Below, one piece after another: positions 34,563 through 45,922 of a stretch of DNA of 64,000 nt. Under the pieces are notes generated by a model, which did no database searches, had not been told where the DNA came from, and was given only the letters and a program-made list of their open reading frames with translations. Where the stretch lies: NCBI GenBank assembly GCA_032718475.1, contig JAUCBJ010006851.1, positions 1 to 64,000 on the forward strand, given 5' to 3'. This DNA is from Nemertoderma westbladi. Taxonomy: Eukaryota > Xenacoelomorpha > Nemertodermatida > Nemertodermatidae. Each line of letters starts with the position of its first letter. Position 1 is the stretch's first letter. A program made the position numbers and the translations under genes.

Positions 34563-36080
34563 TTACGGTTTATGTTTGTCAACAGATTTCCGTTGGGTAT
34601 TTGTAATATTACTAAGGATCCACGGCTGATTATGTTGAAGAGGCTGAAATTGACCATATATACCTGTCTTCTCTGAGTCTTGTTCAAGGAGGCATAATTT
34701 CTGTATCGGTCTTTCGAGAATACTCCCATTCTGCGTCTTCAACTTAGCGCTTCTGACTAAGCCATCGCCGCTGTAGTTAGGTTCTAAGACAGTAGCTGTA
34801 AGCCAATCCCGCCGTGGCCGTACAGGGTCATGAATTAAGACGATATCACCAATATTTAGATTTGGTCGTTGGCAAAACCACTTCGATCTTAGGCGTTGAG
34901 AAGGTAAATAGTCAATCAACCAATTGTTCCAGAATCGTTGAGTCAGGAGTTGAAGAACTTTCCAAGTGCGTCGGGAATGAAGATCATTATCCTCCATTTC
35001 GGATATTGGTATCGTAATGGCTGGTTTAGAGAAGAGGAAATGTGCTGGAGTGAGAGCTTCAGCTGATTCAGAAGATTGCGAAATACGTGTTAATGGTCGG
35101 TTGTTCAAAACTAATTCGATCTGAGCCAACAATGTGCGCAACGCCTCATCATCCAAATACGTGCAAGTCTCATCCTCGGGCAACAGTTTGTAGAAAGCTT
35201 GTTTGACACTCTGTACCAGCCTTTCATAAGTTTCCCCATACCAAGGAGCGTGGGGTGGAGTAAAGTACCAGTCTATGAGGTTTATTTGATGATTATCAAG
35301 AAGCTCGTGTAGCGATTGCGTATTCCACTCATTGATATTCTTACGAAGCTCTTTCTCGGCTGCTACGAAGTTTCCTCCATTATCAGCGGTGATATGATGA
35401 GGTTGTCCGCGCCGTGCGATCAATCTGGACGATGCGGACAAAAACGAACCCATGTTAGCTTGATACAAAACGTCCAGATGGATCGCCCTTGTAGTCATAC
35501 ATACCGCCAATAGGCCCCATCGTTTGACAGTAGTTCTGGCGCGCTTAACTAATATCGGGCCAAACATATCCACTCCACAATTGGTAAATGCTGGCTCATA
35601 TGCCGCCATCCGAACGTTGGGTAGATCTCCCATCTGTTGCTTCATCAGTGGTGAGTTGTATCTCCGGCAGTGAAGACAATTGCGCATAACATTCCGTAGA
35701 TACTTCCAGGGTGAAACCAGAAAATAGTGTTGTCTCAAATGACTCAAGATATGGTCTCTTCCTGAGTGATTAAGTTCAAGGTGAGTGTCATGAAATAATT
35801 GTTCCAAGAGGAACGGTTCACGCAACATGATAGGATGTATAGTGTCATAGGACACTGGAGCCATTGTTAGGCGTGTTTGAACTCGAATATTCCCATTTGA
35901 CATGATTGTGGCAACACGCTGAGGGGGAATAGGATTATTATGTTGATGTTTCAAAAAAAGTTCTGGATCTGCTATTCTTTGTGAGAGGCGAAGTCTCATT
36001 TGTAAACTCGTCCTTAGTTCTTCTAGTGTTAATGGACCAACAAATCTAAGAGGTTTCTCGGTCGTCTTGGGATTATTTTG
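34563..36080 (-). pseudogene. Element B pol, C-terminal part: integrase
   Basis: In-frame continuation of the RNase H part beyond an in-frame TGA at 36081-36083. Numbered from 35999, the H2C2 domain lies at about residues 65-105 (HLELNHSGRD ... NCLHCRR). The catalytic core lies at about 140-260, with aspartate in GVDMFGP, aspartate in TADNGGNF and glutamate in GETYERLVQS. A DUF5641-like C-terminal domain lies at about 360-445. All three catalytic acids are present and no frameshift is seen in this part. The stop upstream would still block it in this copy. Confidence 0.9.
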
Positions 36081-38060
36081 TCACCAACAATACCAATGTG
36101 CCATGCGATGGATGTAGCAAATATCTCGAATCGAGGCACGAAGACTTTGCTGACTGCTCAGAAGTCCTTTCATCCAAGGATGCAATCCTTTGTCTAAGTT
36201 TGGAAATTGAATCTCTTTACATGGGAAGGATGACTCACTGGCACCTTTGGGAATTGGGGTAGGATCATCTTCAACATTTATTATTATATTGGTTTCTCCT
36301 AAAATCAACCTAGATTTGGGGTGGTATACTCTATCGGGAACTATCTCCGCTCCCTTGGGGAGATTTAGATCTCGCAGTACATGAGGCCACTCATCTTCTG
36401 TCTCCCACAAGAAATATGGACCTTTCCACCATATGGAAGAATTGACTAATTCTTCTGCTGTTGAGCCACGACAGGCCAGATCAGCTGGATTAATGGTACC
36501 AGCTATATGACGCCATTGATATAGGAGTGATCGTTTTAATATTCGAGTCACCCGGTTTGTTATAAACACAGAGAGTTTATGTTTACGGTTATGCAGGTAT
36601 TGTAATACTATGGTAGCATCAGTCCAATAATATTGTTCTACCTTAAGAGTAAGTTCAGCTGTGATAATCTCAGCAAGTTCAGTTCCCAGCACAGCAGCTT
36701 GCAATTCTGCCTTAGGGGTTGATAGTTCCTGTTTAGGCATAATACGAGATTTTAAAGCAACAAAGGTTACTGAAAATATACCCTTCAACTCTCGTCTAAA
36801 ATAGGCCGTTGCACCCATCCCATTATCACAAGCGTCAACAAAGACATGAAGTTGAAGTTGTTCGGTTGTTTGCAAGTGAGGAAAGTATGTTCTGGGAATA
36901 GTTAATTGTTCTATATTTTTAAGGTCCTTTTCCCACTTACTCCAGGCCTCAAACAGAAATTGGGGAATAGTATCATCCCAATCTAAATCTAAAAGCCAAG
37001 TTTTCTTAAGCAAGAACTTAGCCCTCATAATTACTGGCGCAACATATCCAAATGGGTCGAAGACCTTGTGCATTTTCGAAAGGCATTGGCGTCGTGTTTT
37101 TGCTGGCACATTATCAATAAAGGCAACTGTGAAGTAGAACTCATCTTCTTGCATTCGCCAACGTAGTCCCAATGTTTTCATTACTGGGAGCTGCTCTACA
37201 TCTAAGTCTAGGGTAGGGGAGGCCCGTTCTTCTGGTGGAAATGTCTGTAGTAGTTCCTTGCTGTTGCTAGCGAATTTCACCAGTCGAAAGCCACCCCGGA
37301 GCAGGCAATCTTGAACACCATGAGCAATATCAATTAAGTTTCGACTGATTGGATGTGACTTAAGAACATCATCCATATAAAAACTATTCTTTATTGTTTC
37401 AATTATAACCTTTTTGAAATCATTGGCATTGTCATCAGCTGTTGCATACACAATACTCTCAGCATTGCTAGGTGAGGATATTACTCCAAAGGGTTGGCAC
37501 TTCATCCAATATTGGCTTGGCTCACCTTCAAGCTCAGTTGTCGGCCACCAATAATATCGGAGGCTGTCTTGGTCCACTGTGAGGGCACGTACCTGTAGAA
37601 ACATTGCTTCTATATCTGCTACGAAAGCTACATTAAACTCACGAAATCTAATAAGAATTCCTACCAAAGATTGTAATAAGTTTGGTCCAGGAAGTATCTC
37701 TGTATTGAGTGATTTACCTTTATATGTGGCATGACAGTCGAAAACAACTCGTACAGTGTTGGGTTTGTTTTCATGGGTTACAAAATGATGCGGCATAAAA
37801 TATGACCTGGGACCAAATTGTCGTTGGTCAGATGGAACCAATTCTGAGCAATCAATTTTAAGGTATTTATCCATTTGATGTTGATACATATCTAAATATT
37901 TAGGGTTCTTCTTCAGCCTTTTTCTCATGTTCAGAGCTCTATTATATGCTAGGCTAGAATTGTTAATAAGCTGTGGAGGATCATCCCGCCACAGCAGACC
38001 AGGTCTGATAATGTCCATTAGGCAAAAGTTTGCGCGTCCAATGCTGGATCTCCACAGCAT
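36081..38060 (-). pseudogene. Element B pol, middle part: reverse transcriptase and RNase H
   Basis: 659 codons ending at an in-frame TGA (36081-36083). RT begins near residue 85 (YFMPHHFVTHENKPNTVRVV), has DIEAMFLQV, and the catalytic YMDD lies at about residue 225. RNase H runs from about residue 400 (HVFVDACDNGMG, TPKAELQAAV, YWTDATIVLQYL, NPADLACRG). The N-terminal end is in a different frame from the upstream protease part; the shift lies around 38040-38060. Confidence 0.92.
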
Positions 38061-41000
38061 GGAGGTCGTCTGGAGACATTGCTAATTTATCCTCATTCAC
38101 ATTAGTGCTGTCATTCTCAAGCCATTGTTGCATGGCCAAATCAAGAGTCATATTATCCAAGGCTGAACATTCTTCCTTATTATGATAATCATCGTGGGTT
38201 CTAGATGATTCACTATGAGTCACCAAGTGCATTAAGGTATCGTAAGTATCCTGAGTGGGCAGTTCAGTCGTGTCTCTACCTAAGGCTGCCAATTCCTGTT
38301 CTATGAATGTATCTTGTAGTCGACATACTGATTCATGAGTGAGTATTTCAATGTAATTTATACTCTCAGATTCTCTCTCTTTTAATGTTCTCTCTGATGG
38401 TCCCGAACAATACCATCCAAGAGGTGTTCATGCCGCAAATGGCGAACTGTATTTGGATGACCCCACTCCCAAGAAAGCTGCCGGAATTGTTTCTAAAACG
38501 CGAAAGGCTTCAGGGCAGTTCTGCCCTATGAGCATGACAACCTTAGGATCTTCAGCCGTTGCTAGAGGAATCTGGTATTGTTTGGAAAAATCATCACTCA
38601 ACCAGTCATGGAGAGTCCCAAGTGCGTTTTTTAAACCATTCATACATATAATTTTGATGTTCTCTGCCATTTCCCCTTCCACGTCATCCCTGGCTGGACT
38701 AAGTTTACCCTTTGCCACTACTGTAGGCATCTCTTGGTACCAGGCTATGGCCGTTAAGTGTAGGTTAGTTTCTTTGGTTACCCCAAACAACTGGTCGAAA
38801 ATATCCCCATCTAGAAAGGTAGTCGAGCTACCCGTATCTACAAGAACATTAACAATTGTTGAACCCTTATCGCCATTTAGTCTCAAGGTCAAAACTGGAA
38901 ATTCACGCACTGGACCACCTCTACGATTGAGTCTACAGGAAATTATGGCAGCATTATCGATAAAATTTGACTCATGTTCTGCAAACTCAGTAACTCCATA
39001 TTGATCACCAGCAGCATCTGAATCTGTCTCAGATTCTACTATTCTCATCGCAGCCTCTTCTCGTTTAGTTTCACGTGAGGTAAGTTCTTCTTTATGAAGG
39101 ATAGTGTGGTGGGCTTCACCACAAATTTTACAACGATTTTTATTCTTACAATGGGACCGGAGGTGGAGGCTTGATAAACAGTTGTAGCAAAGTTTTTCAC
39201 ATTGACAAAAGGATCTTCTTTTCTCTAGATTCATCTTATTAAAGTCTTCACATTTAAACAAGTTATGGGTATCTCCACATTTAATACATTTCAATTCACC
39301 TGTCCCTCTGGATACAGTTGGTTTGGGTGGGATATTTTGTTTAGAAGGTCGAGTGATAGCATTAAGAGCCTTGGATTGCTGATGTCTTCCTTTTGCTGGC
39401 TTATGCAATTTCGCCACTATCCGATTTAAGAACTCATCATCATCACTTGAGTCATCTGTTCTTACTGCATTTACCCTCGAAAATCTTTCAATATCTTTAT
39501 TAAGAATTGTGGTATTATTGGGCCTTGCAACAGGCATTAAAACAAGAATATCCACCTCTTCTTCCAAAAACTGGACAAAATGTTCAGCTTTGGCAATATT
39601 AGGATCATTCAATCGATGCTGGTGATGTAATTGTGCCTTTACCCATCGTCGATGAGTGGGTTCTGTTAACTTAGCTGCGAGATCGTTCAATATCTTAGTG
39701 TTATCTAGCTGAGGTCCAGCCCCGAGTTGATGCAACTGTTGGAAAGTCCATTTTACCTCATCTGCGAATTCAATTACCTTTTCAGGTTGGCTTACAGGTT
39801 CCATTTTCAAAAGTTTCTCCAATAATGATGCAATTATGGATTGCTCTCGACCATAACGTTTGTTCAAACCTTCCCAGGCCTTTATGAATCCATCCTGAAG
39901 ACCAACACAACTTTCTACCATCCTTAAAGGTGCATCTTCCACCATAGCCATCAAATAGTTCAAGTTTTCTTGATCCATCAAGTGGAATCCCAAAACTGCT
40001 GTCTCAAAGTGATGTCTGAAGGTTACCCAATCATCTGCAGCACCAGAAAATTTCTTTAACTTTATTTTCGGAAGATTTCTCTCAGCCGTAAGTCTATTCA
40101 TAGCATGTGCTATGGTTGGTTCCATCGATGAAGTATTAATTCTACTGGACTGAAGCATCCCTATATCCCTCGATACCAAAGGAGGTGGACACCCTTCACC
40201 CAGTGGAGCAGAAGTTGAATTTGATCTATCAATATTATCCTGGTATGTATTATTTACAAGTTGACTTCTAGAAAGGTTATTGTGAGTTTGACCTCCTGGA
40301 GAGTTCATACTACCATTGGAAGTTAGAGTTTCATGAGGGGGCAGTTGGGCCGTATCTGCATTGAGCGCAACTTCTGCTTGGATCCTATCCACATGATCAA
40401 AGCAACTCTTCCGAAGGTCCTTTAACCGTATGTCCATGTTCTTGGCTAGCTGACTTATGTGCTGTCCCCAGTGCCCATGGGGTGGTTGTAAACCCTGTAT
40501 TTCATTAATCTTCTGGGATAAACCCTGCAGACTCTGCTCCATTTCATATCTCCAATTCGAATATTGGTCTATTGGTGACCATCCCATTTTATTATTGTAT
40601 ATAGCATTTGTGTGTTTAGGAATGGTTCCGCCTATACTTGTAGAGTATTGCATGGATATTGGAGGTGGTACAGGTATTGATTGTATCCTTGGATGTAAGA
40701 TAGCCTTTGGTTCTCTCGAGGTTTGATACCTCAGTGAAGATAATTGCGGTCTATTTCCACTTCCAGGATTCTTCTGGAAATAGTGGGAGGATGGTGCCAT
40801 CTCAGTGTCCTGCCGCTCATATCTAATCTCTGAGGTTACATGTTTTGGCTCAATTCTACCAGGTTTAGGAGTTCCTTTTGCCTCTTTCAAAGCCTCTGAT
40901 TCTAGGAGAATTCTATGTTTTTCCGGTGGAATTTCGTCAGCTCGCCTCTTGTTAGGTACTGGTGGGCAAAACTCAACATGATGTGACAAGTCGGGTTGGG

Positions 41001-41823
41001 TGGTTACAACATTGACCTTCATTCTCTTTCTATCTTCTAGGTTTTTGTCTATCAAGTGATCCTCTTGATTTTCTTCCATAACCAACCGATTCAAATCAGG
41101 TACCAGGGGTTGCTGTAAATATCGCTGCAAAGTCTCGGAACTGGGATTAATTGGAGATGAGCTGATAGGTCCTGTTGCAGCTGGTAGCAAAGACTGCCCT
41201 TCTTGTCCAATTGAAACAAAAGGGGCATCATCCAGGATGGTGTCATTTACTTCCTGCAGCTGGGACTGCAGACGGATAAATTTCTGTTGTTGATCTAGGG
41301 CATCATTCTGCAATTGAAACTCCATATCTTTCAGTTTCTTCTGTTCCGCTAACTCCTCAAATATATTATCTTGATGACGTTGTTCCGCAGCAACTCTTTC
41401 TTCAACCTCTCATTTCTTAGATTGGGCTATCCTTTCTTCCACAGCTTGTTGGTTGGCTCTCTTCTGGGAGCTCAGTATTATGTTATCTCTCAGTTGTTGT
41501 GCTTCTGTTTGCTTTCGTTGAGTGATCAATTCTTCCTGTTGTTGATATTCCTTACGGCGACGATCCCTATGTTTCTTTGCTATTTCAAAGCGTTGCATCC
41601 GGTCCTCCCCTTTTGAAGAGGCAACACTGCTTTCGCTTAATGTGCAGGTCGGGGGTGAAAATAGAGGCATCATTACTCCTGCTGCTCCACACCATTTTTG
41701 GTATAGACTAGATATTTTTTGGTATCTGCCATCGTGCTCACGTGCACGCATCTGTAATCTATGATCAAGAGTGTCCAATTGTCGGGCCTTGGCAACGAGA
41801 TGTATCCACTCCAAATGAGACAT
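37981..41823 (-). pseudogene. Element B gag (coil, DUF1759-like), knuckles and protease
   Basis: One frame from 41823 to 37981, broken by TGA at 41410-41412 and TGA at 38428-38430. The N-terminal part (41413-41823) and the start after the first TGA form a long glutamine and glutamate-rich coil. Numbered from 41325, the DUF1759 core starts near residue 418 (KKFSGAADDWVTFRHHFE). Knuckles lie at about 678-742 (CIKCGDTHNLFKC, CYNCLSSLHLRSHC, CKICGEAHHTILH). The protease active site VLVDTGSSTTFLD is near 825. The second TGA stands where elements A and C have arginine before the conserved GWY, which fits CGA to TGA. A frameshift near 38050 separates this part from RT. Confidence 0.88.
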
Positions 41824-41848
41824 AAGGCGTTGTCGTTTTGCTTCTAAT

Positions 41849-42217
41849 TCAACATTCCATGTGTATACTTCGTCTGGACGGTGAGCCTGGAAGCCTGGGT
41901 GACTCGGGGGTGAGTTTCGCTTCCAATGTGTTTAGATACTGTGTCGACGCTGATAAATATCCGGAGCTTATGTGGTCTAAACGTTCACAAGAGACAGTGG
42001 GGTCAATACCCTCCAATTTCAACTGCATACAAGCTGATAAGTAGGAGTCTGTGGCTCTCTCACTAAGAGGTCTCGTTGTTACAGCTAATAGCTGGTGTTC
42101 TTCTGATTTGGTTTCATCACTTTCTTGCTGTGGGGGAACTACTGTTAAGTCAGAAGCTGATGGCGAATTGTTCGGATTTTCCCCATCCGTGGTATACTGT
42201 CTATTATCATCAGACAT
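41849..42217 (-). pseudogene. Element B gag N-terminus
   Basis: 122 codons from an ATG with A at -3, starting MSDDNRQYTTDGENPNNSPS, acidic and serine-rich. The start resembles MSDTRQ of element A. The frame stops at a TGA at 41849-41851. The alternative frame running in from about 41880 continues smoothly (DEVYTWNVELEAKRQRL) into the coil region, so a one-base frameshift probably lies near 41880. This is the amino end of Gag. Confidence 0.7.
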
Positions 42218-43513
42218 GTTTAAAATTGATATATGAAATATTCAACAAAGGCCTAATAAAGCCAAATGGTCTGAATGTCTTAAAAAGAAATAGGCTTACT
42301 ACTACTTTTACTGAACCGAATATAAATGTTGGGTACTCTATCTGTACCTATTGGGAGCAGTAGGGAAGCGTAATATGATATCCCTTTTTCACAAAAGATT
42401 GTATTCAATCGTGGTCAGTGGATAGCCTAAAAGATTAAAATTGGCTGAAACAGACAGGTAGGTACCGATACTGTGTTTATATTTTAAACTTAACTGCAGA
42501 ACTGCAATGAAAAACTAGTTACTTACAATTAGGCAAACACAAATATATTTACAGAATTAATAGGATTTATTGCTAGACTGAAGCAATTAATTACTCATAA
42601 GACGAGGGTGAATAATGTCTATATTGTAAATATTGAAGTAGGGCCTACCTAGATACACAATTAAATAGGCCTATGCACTATGGCGGCTTGGGCTGTTGGG
42701 CAATGTATTAAATACTAAATACATATAGGCTAGCTATATACTGATATTTATATAGATACGAACCATATATTGGTAGATACTAGACAGTCTCTCAGTGCCT
42801 ATACTCAGATATCGGTACTTTATATATATAATAACGAAATAACGTCTGAGTTGAGTATATGTAGGACGTTATTACCTTTAATATTATTATATAATAATAT
42901 TAATATACACACTTTAATAGACAATAATAGCCTATCAAATACTGGTACTGAAATTGGTTAACTCGGTCTATCAACCAGTTATGAGTTCTGGAGTTAACTA
43001 GGTTATATACCGTACAGATATATAGATATATACCGGTATATATAGCAGTATAGGCTGATAGGCAAAACTCCTGATACCGGTATACCACTAAATCTGAACA
43101 GAAGCAGAGAAATGTCGCAATATAAAAGGCTGTTTGCAGGTTTGGCCAATTAAATGTCAGAACGCGGTTTGACATTGACAGTTTGATTCAGCCGGTAAAC
43201 ATATAGGTTTGTGCCAAAAATTAAATTAAATTTGGCGGAAAAACAATAATAATGACTTGGATTGATTATAATTTTTCCAGGGCAAATTTTCAACCGGTTG
43301 CGGAAGTGAACGTCTGTCCTACCCAGCGCATTTACACTGCGGTTGATGACCAACTGACAAAAGACACTCGATATGCGAGGTAATCTAAAGTAAATTGATC
43401 GCAGACTACAGAGTCTTTGGTGAAGAGCTGCCGTAGTCCACTAATCACCAAGGCTGCTGAGCCAAGGAAATTGTGAAGAACTGCGATTTTATTTTAAATT
43501 CTAAAGTTCTTAT
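42218..43513. other. 5' leader of element B
   Basis: AT-rich, without a gene, and with several TACCGGTA palindromes (43027-43090). It begins ATAAGAAC after the LTR, similar to ATAACAG in element A. No clear tRNA primer site. Confidence 0.6.
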
Positions 43514-44114
43514 TATCACGTTGGCTAAAAGAATCCTTTGTGAAGATTCTATAGCCGGGAAGGAAATAAGGAGGGCTGGTTGCAGTACTCCAAGTATTTC
43601 TTCCCCTGGGCCACGTGTAAGCCTTGACTGGGCTGATAATTCTAGAGCTCCTTTTATAAGGATGTCCAAACCTCTCAAACAGACTCCAGGCTCTCCCTGC
43701 ACCTTAATATAAATACCCAAACTGCCAAACCCAATAGAGTTACCTGATTGCCAAAGTTACCTTGCTCGCTTGACCGCGAGTAAAGCCCCTCCCCACGGTG
43801 GAATAGAGTGACGGAAATATAAGTTGTAAACCCACGATATAATAGAGAATGGACGACGGTCCCGGTGACCTGGTGGATTATTCTAGGCACTGGTGAGTAA
43901 TGTTGTCTGTTATTGTAGGATTGGGAACATATCCCATAAGAACTTTATGAATTTTCCCAGTCAGTAGTTAGCAGTACAGCAGTATGCCTACATCGGTAGG
44001 CTACTCTCTGTGTTGCAGGAGTAGTGCAGTCGTGTCCTGTCACTTCTGCTGTCTGCTATCTGATGGATACCGGAAGTGTCATTTGTCATTTTACAGGCCA
44101 CCAGGTGACATCAT
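43514..44114 (-). repeat. 5' LTR of element B
   Basis: Pairs with 32111-32712. Its outer end on the minus strand is TATGATGTCACC. The preceding flank CCCTTGAT belongs to the element D gag-like frame. Confidence 0.85.
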
Positions 44115-45546
44115 AATCAAGGGTAACTGTCCCCTCCATATCTCCATGTCGCATGACTTATTTGGGTCTGAGAGGTTTGGGGTTTTTGTTCTTGGCTGCG
44201 TGTATTGCTGATACTGCAATGGGGGAATGTCACCCTGCCCCCCCTCCCCCCCACCGGTGTTATGTTTGGTACTGGGGTTGATGTTATCATGTTGGGGCCC
44301 ATGCACCTATCGGCAATACCTCCCCCCTCCCCTGGGTATATATTATATCCCTGCATGTTATAGTCTATCTTTCCCAGCATGGCCTATAGTATGTGCAGTA
44401 AGGCCTACAGTATGTCCTGCAGTCTGCCTGTGTCCTTCCAGACCGAAGTTTAATCTTCTCGAATATTCCGAGAAGTCCTCCCTGTGACTACCATATTCTC
44501 GATCGGCAGCTATGTTCCGACGGGAAGTTTCTCTCCAGTCCCCTCTCCTGTTTTCATCCTCGTACCGGTACACTCTGCACCCCTCCCTCGGTGTGTGGTA
44601 TATTTTACCAGGTTGTGTTTATCCGGTGTGACAGCAATCTCCTGGAGTACGACCCCACCGGTTCTCTTTCTCCATCTCGACTACTGATGGTTCTCTATCC
44701 GTCATTCCCCTCCGGTTGCTCGTAGCAACACTTCCTCCTCGCCTTGTCCGATTCCAGTGTAGTGTCCTCCCTCGTGCGATCTCGCTTCGACCTCCCAGAT
44801 AAACTCCACTGTTCTCCTTCCGTCTTCCGACTGGGCTCAATGTCTTCTCGCTCGCCCGCTCACGGCGCCAACGTCTCTCCCTCTGCCTGGTTGGATGGCC
44901 CTGGGGATATTCGCAGTCCCCCTACTATCCTCTGTCGTCGGGCGACTATCCGTCCTTCCCCTCCGGTTGCTCGTAGCAACACTTCCTCCTTGTCTCCTCG
45001 CCTCGTCCGATTCCAGTATAGTGTCCTCCCTCGTGAGATCTCGCTTCGACCTCCCGGATAAACTCCACTGTTCTCCTTCTGTCTTCCGACTGGGCTCAAT
45101 GTCTTCTCGCTCGCCCGCTCACGGCGCCAACGTCTCTCCCTCTGCCTGGTTGGATGGCCCTGGGGATATTCGCAGTCCCCCTACTATCCTCTGTCGTCGG
45201 GTGCCATGGCTCACGTAACTCACCACGCACATTACCCGTCGATGGTCATGGGACATTCTCTGCCCCCCCCCCTCTCGCCCTCCGTCGGGTGCCACGGTTC
45301 ACTCAACTCACCGCGTACATTACCCGTCGGCACTCGTGGGACATTCTCTGCCTCCCCCCCCCCCCCATTCACCATTAATCGCTTGTGGTGGGGTGCCCGC
45401 AGCCCCCCCCCCCCATCCGTCACCTCTTACTTCGCCCCCCACGCTCCCCTCTAGTCGACGCGTTATTTCTACCCTCATTGGGTTTATTCACCCCCGCTAC
45501 TCTCTGCTGAACTGCGTAGCCTTGCAGGCTCTCATTGGGCAGATCG
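44115..45546 (-). pseudogene. Element D gag N-terminal region (Gly/Arg-rich, decayed)
   Basis: The minus strand is purine-rich and mostly open in shifting frames. From the right it reads DLPNESLQGYAVQQRVAGVN up to a TGA, then glycine and arginine-rich segments broken by poly-C/poly-G length changes. A segment of about 250 bp is tandemly duplicated (about 44700-44950 and 44950-45200, both coding GRTLxWNRTRRG-like peptide). The last part is a glutamine, threonine and asparagine-rich stretch ending SCDMEIWRGQLPL at the element B border. It is inferred to be the disordered N-terminus of an old gag because the frame fits onto 31849-32110 beyond element B and onto 51097-51323 beyond the Gypsy element. 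Confidence 0.45.
44700..45370. repeat. Tandem duplications in pyrimidine-rich + strand
   Basis: Unit 1 is about 250 bp (44700-44950 and 44950-45200; shared block CTCCGGTTGCTCGTAGCAAC). Unit 2 is about 90 bp (from 45199 and from 45288; shared block ATTACCCGTCG ... GGGACATTCTCTGCC). C-runs of 8 to 11 separate the pieces. Confidence 0.85.
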
Positions 45547-45551
45547 CTTGT

Positions 45552-45852
45552 TATTGGGATCGGAAATAAATGAATACCAGCTGCATCAGTTTATTAATGG
45601 TCGACATACAGAACAGCATATCAAACAATAATATGAACCAACAGACCAACGAACACACCCACCACCTTACAGCACATCAGTACAGCAGTACAGTAGGTAC
45701 CGGTAATGGTTACTGTACCTACAGACCTAGAAGATAGGAAAGACTGAATACCGGAATACCAGAAGAGGACCGGTAGGTAAAAGACCAGTAGGTTTGATCT
45801 AACCACCACCAAGCCAGGGTCTACTAGAGCCCTAACAATACATAATCTAACA
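45552..45852 (-). repeat. 3' LTR of the Gypsy element
   Basis: 301 bp. The minus strand begins TGTTAG and ends CCAATA. Preceded on the minus strand by the polypurine tract at 45853-45863. Confidence 0.93.
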
Positions 45853-45863
45853 TCTCCCCCAAG
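45853..45863 (-). promoter_or_regulatory. Polypurine tract of the Gypsy element
   Basis: The minus strand reads CTTGGGGGAGA directly before the TG of the 3' LTR. Confidence 0.7.
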
Positions 45864-45922
45864 AACAATGTAGGAGACATTTGTACTGAAAAAAAAAATC
45901 CAACCACCACCAATAGGTCAGT

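Larger units (their letters stand above)
32111..44114 (-). mobile_element. Element B: BEL/Pao LTR retrotransposon, 12.0 kb
   Basis: Two direct repeats of about 600 bp (32111-32712 and 43514-44114, about 97 percent alike by eye) flank gag and pol on the minus strand. A polypurine tract with the core GGGAGCGG lies right before the 3' LTR. The LTRs begin TATGA and end GTGATA on the minus strand, not TG...CA. Flanking bases share only GAT (TTGAT against CCGAT), so the target duplication is imperfect. LTR divergence and several stops show it is older than element A. It was inserted into the gag-like frame of element D. Confidence 0.85.

Noticed and set aside
36081-38430. UGA readthrough or selenocysteine recoding in element B
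   Set aside because: The conserved residue at 38428 is arginine in relatives, so CGA-to-TGA decay explains it better; element B also has frameshifts.
43445-43720. Open frames inside the element B LTRs (similar peptide at 31688-32275)
   Set aside because: They occur because the LTR sequence is duplicated and happens to lack stops; the frames run into unrelated flanks at each copy.
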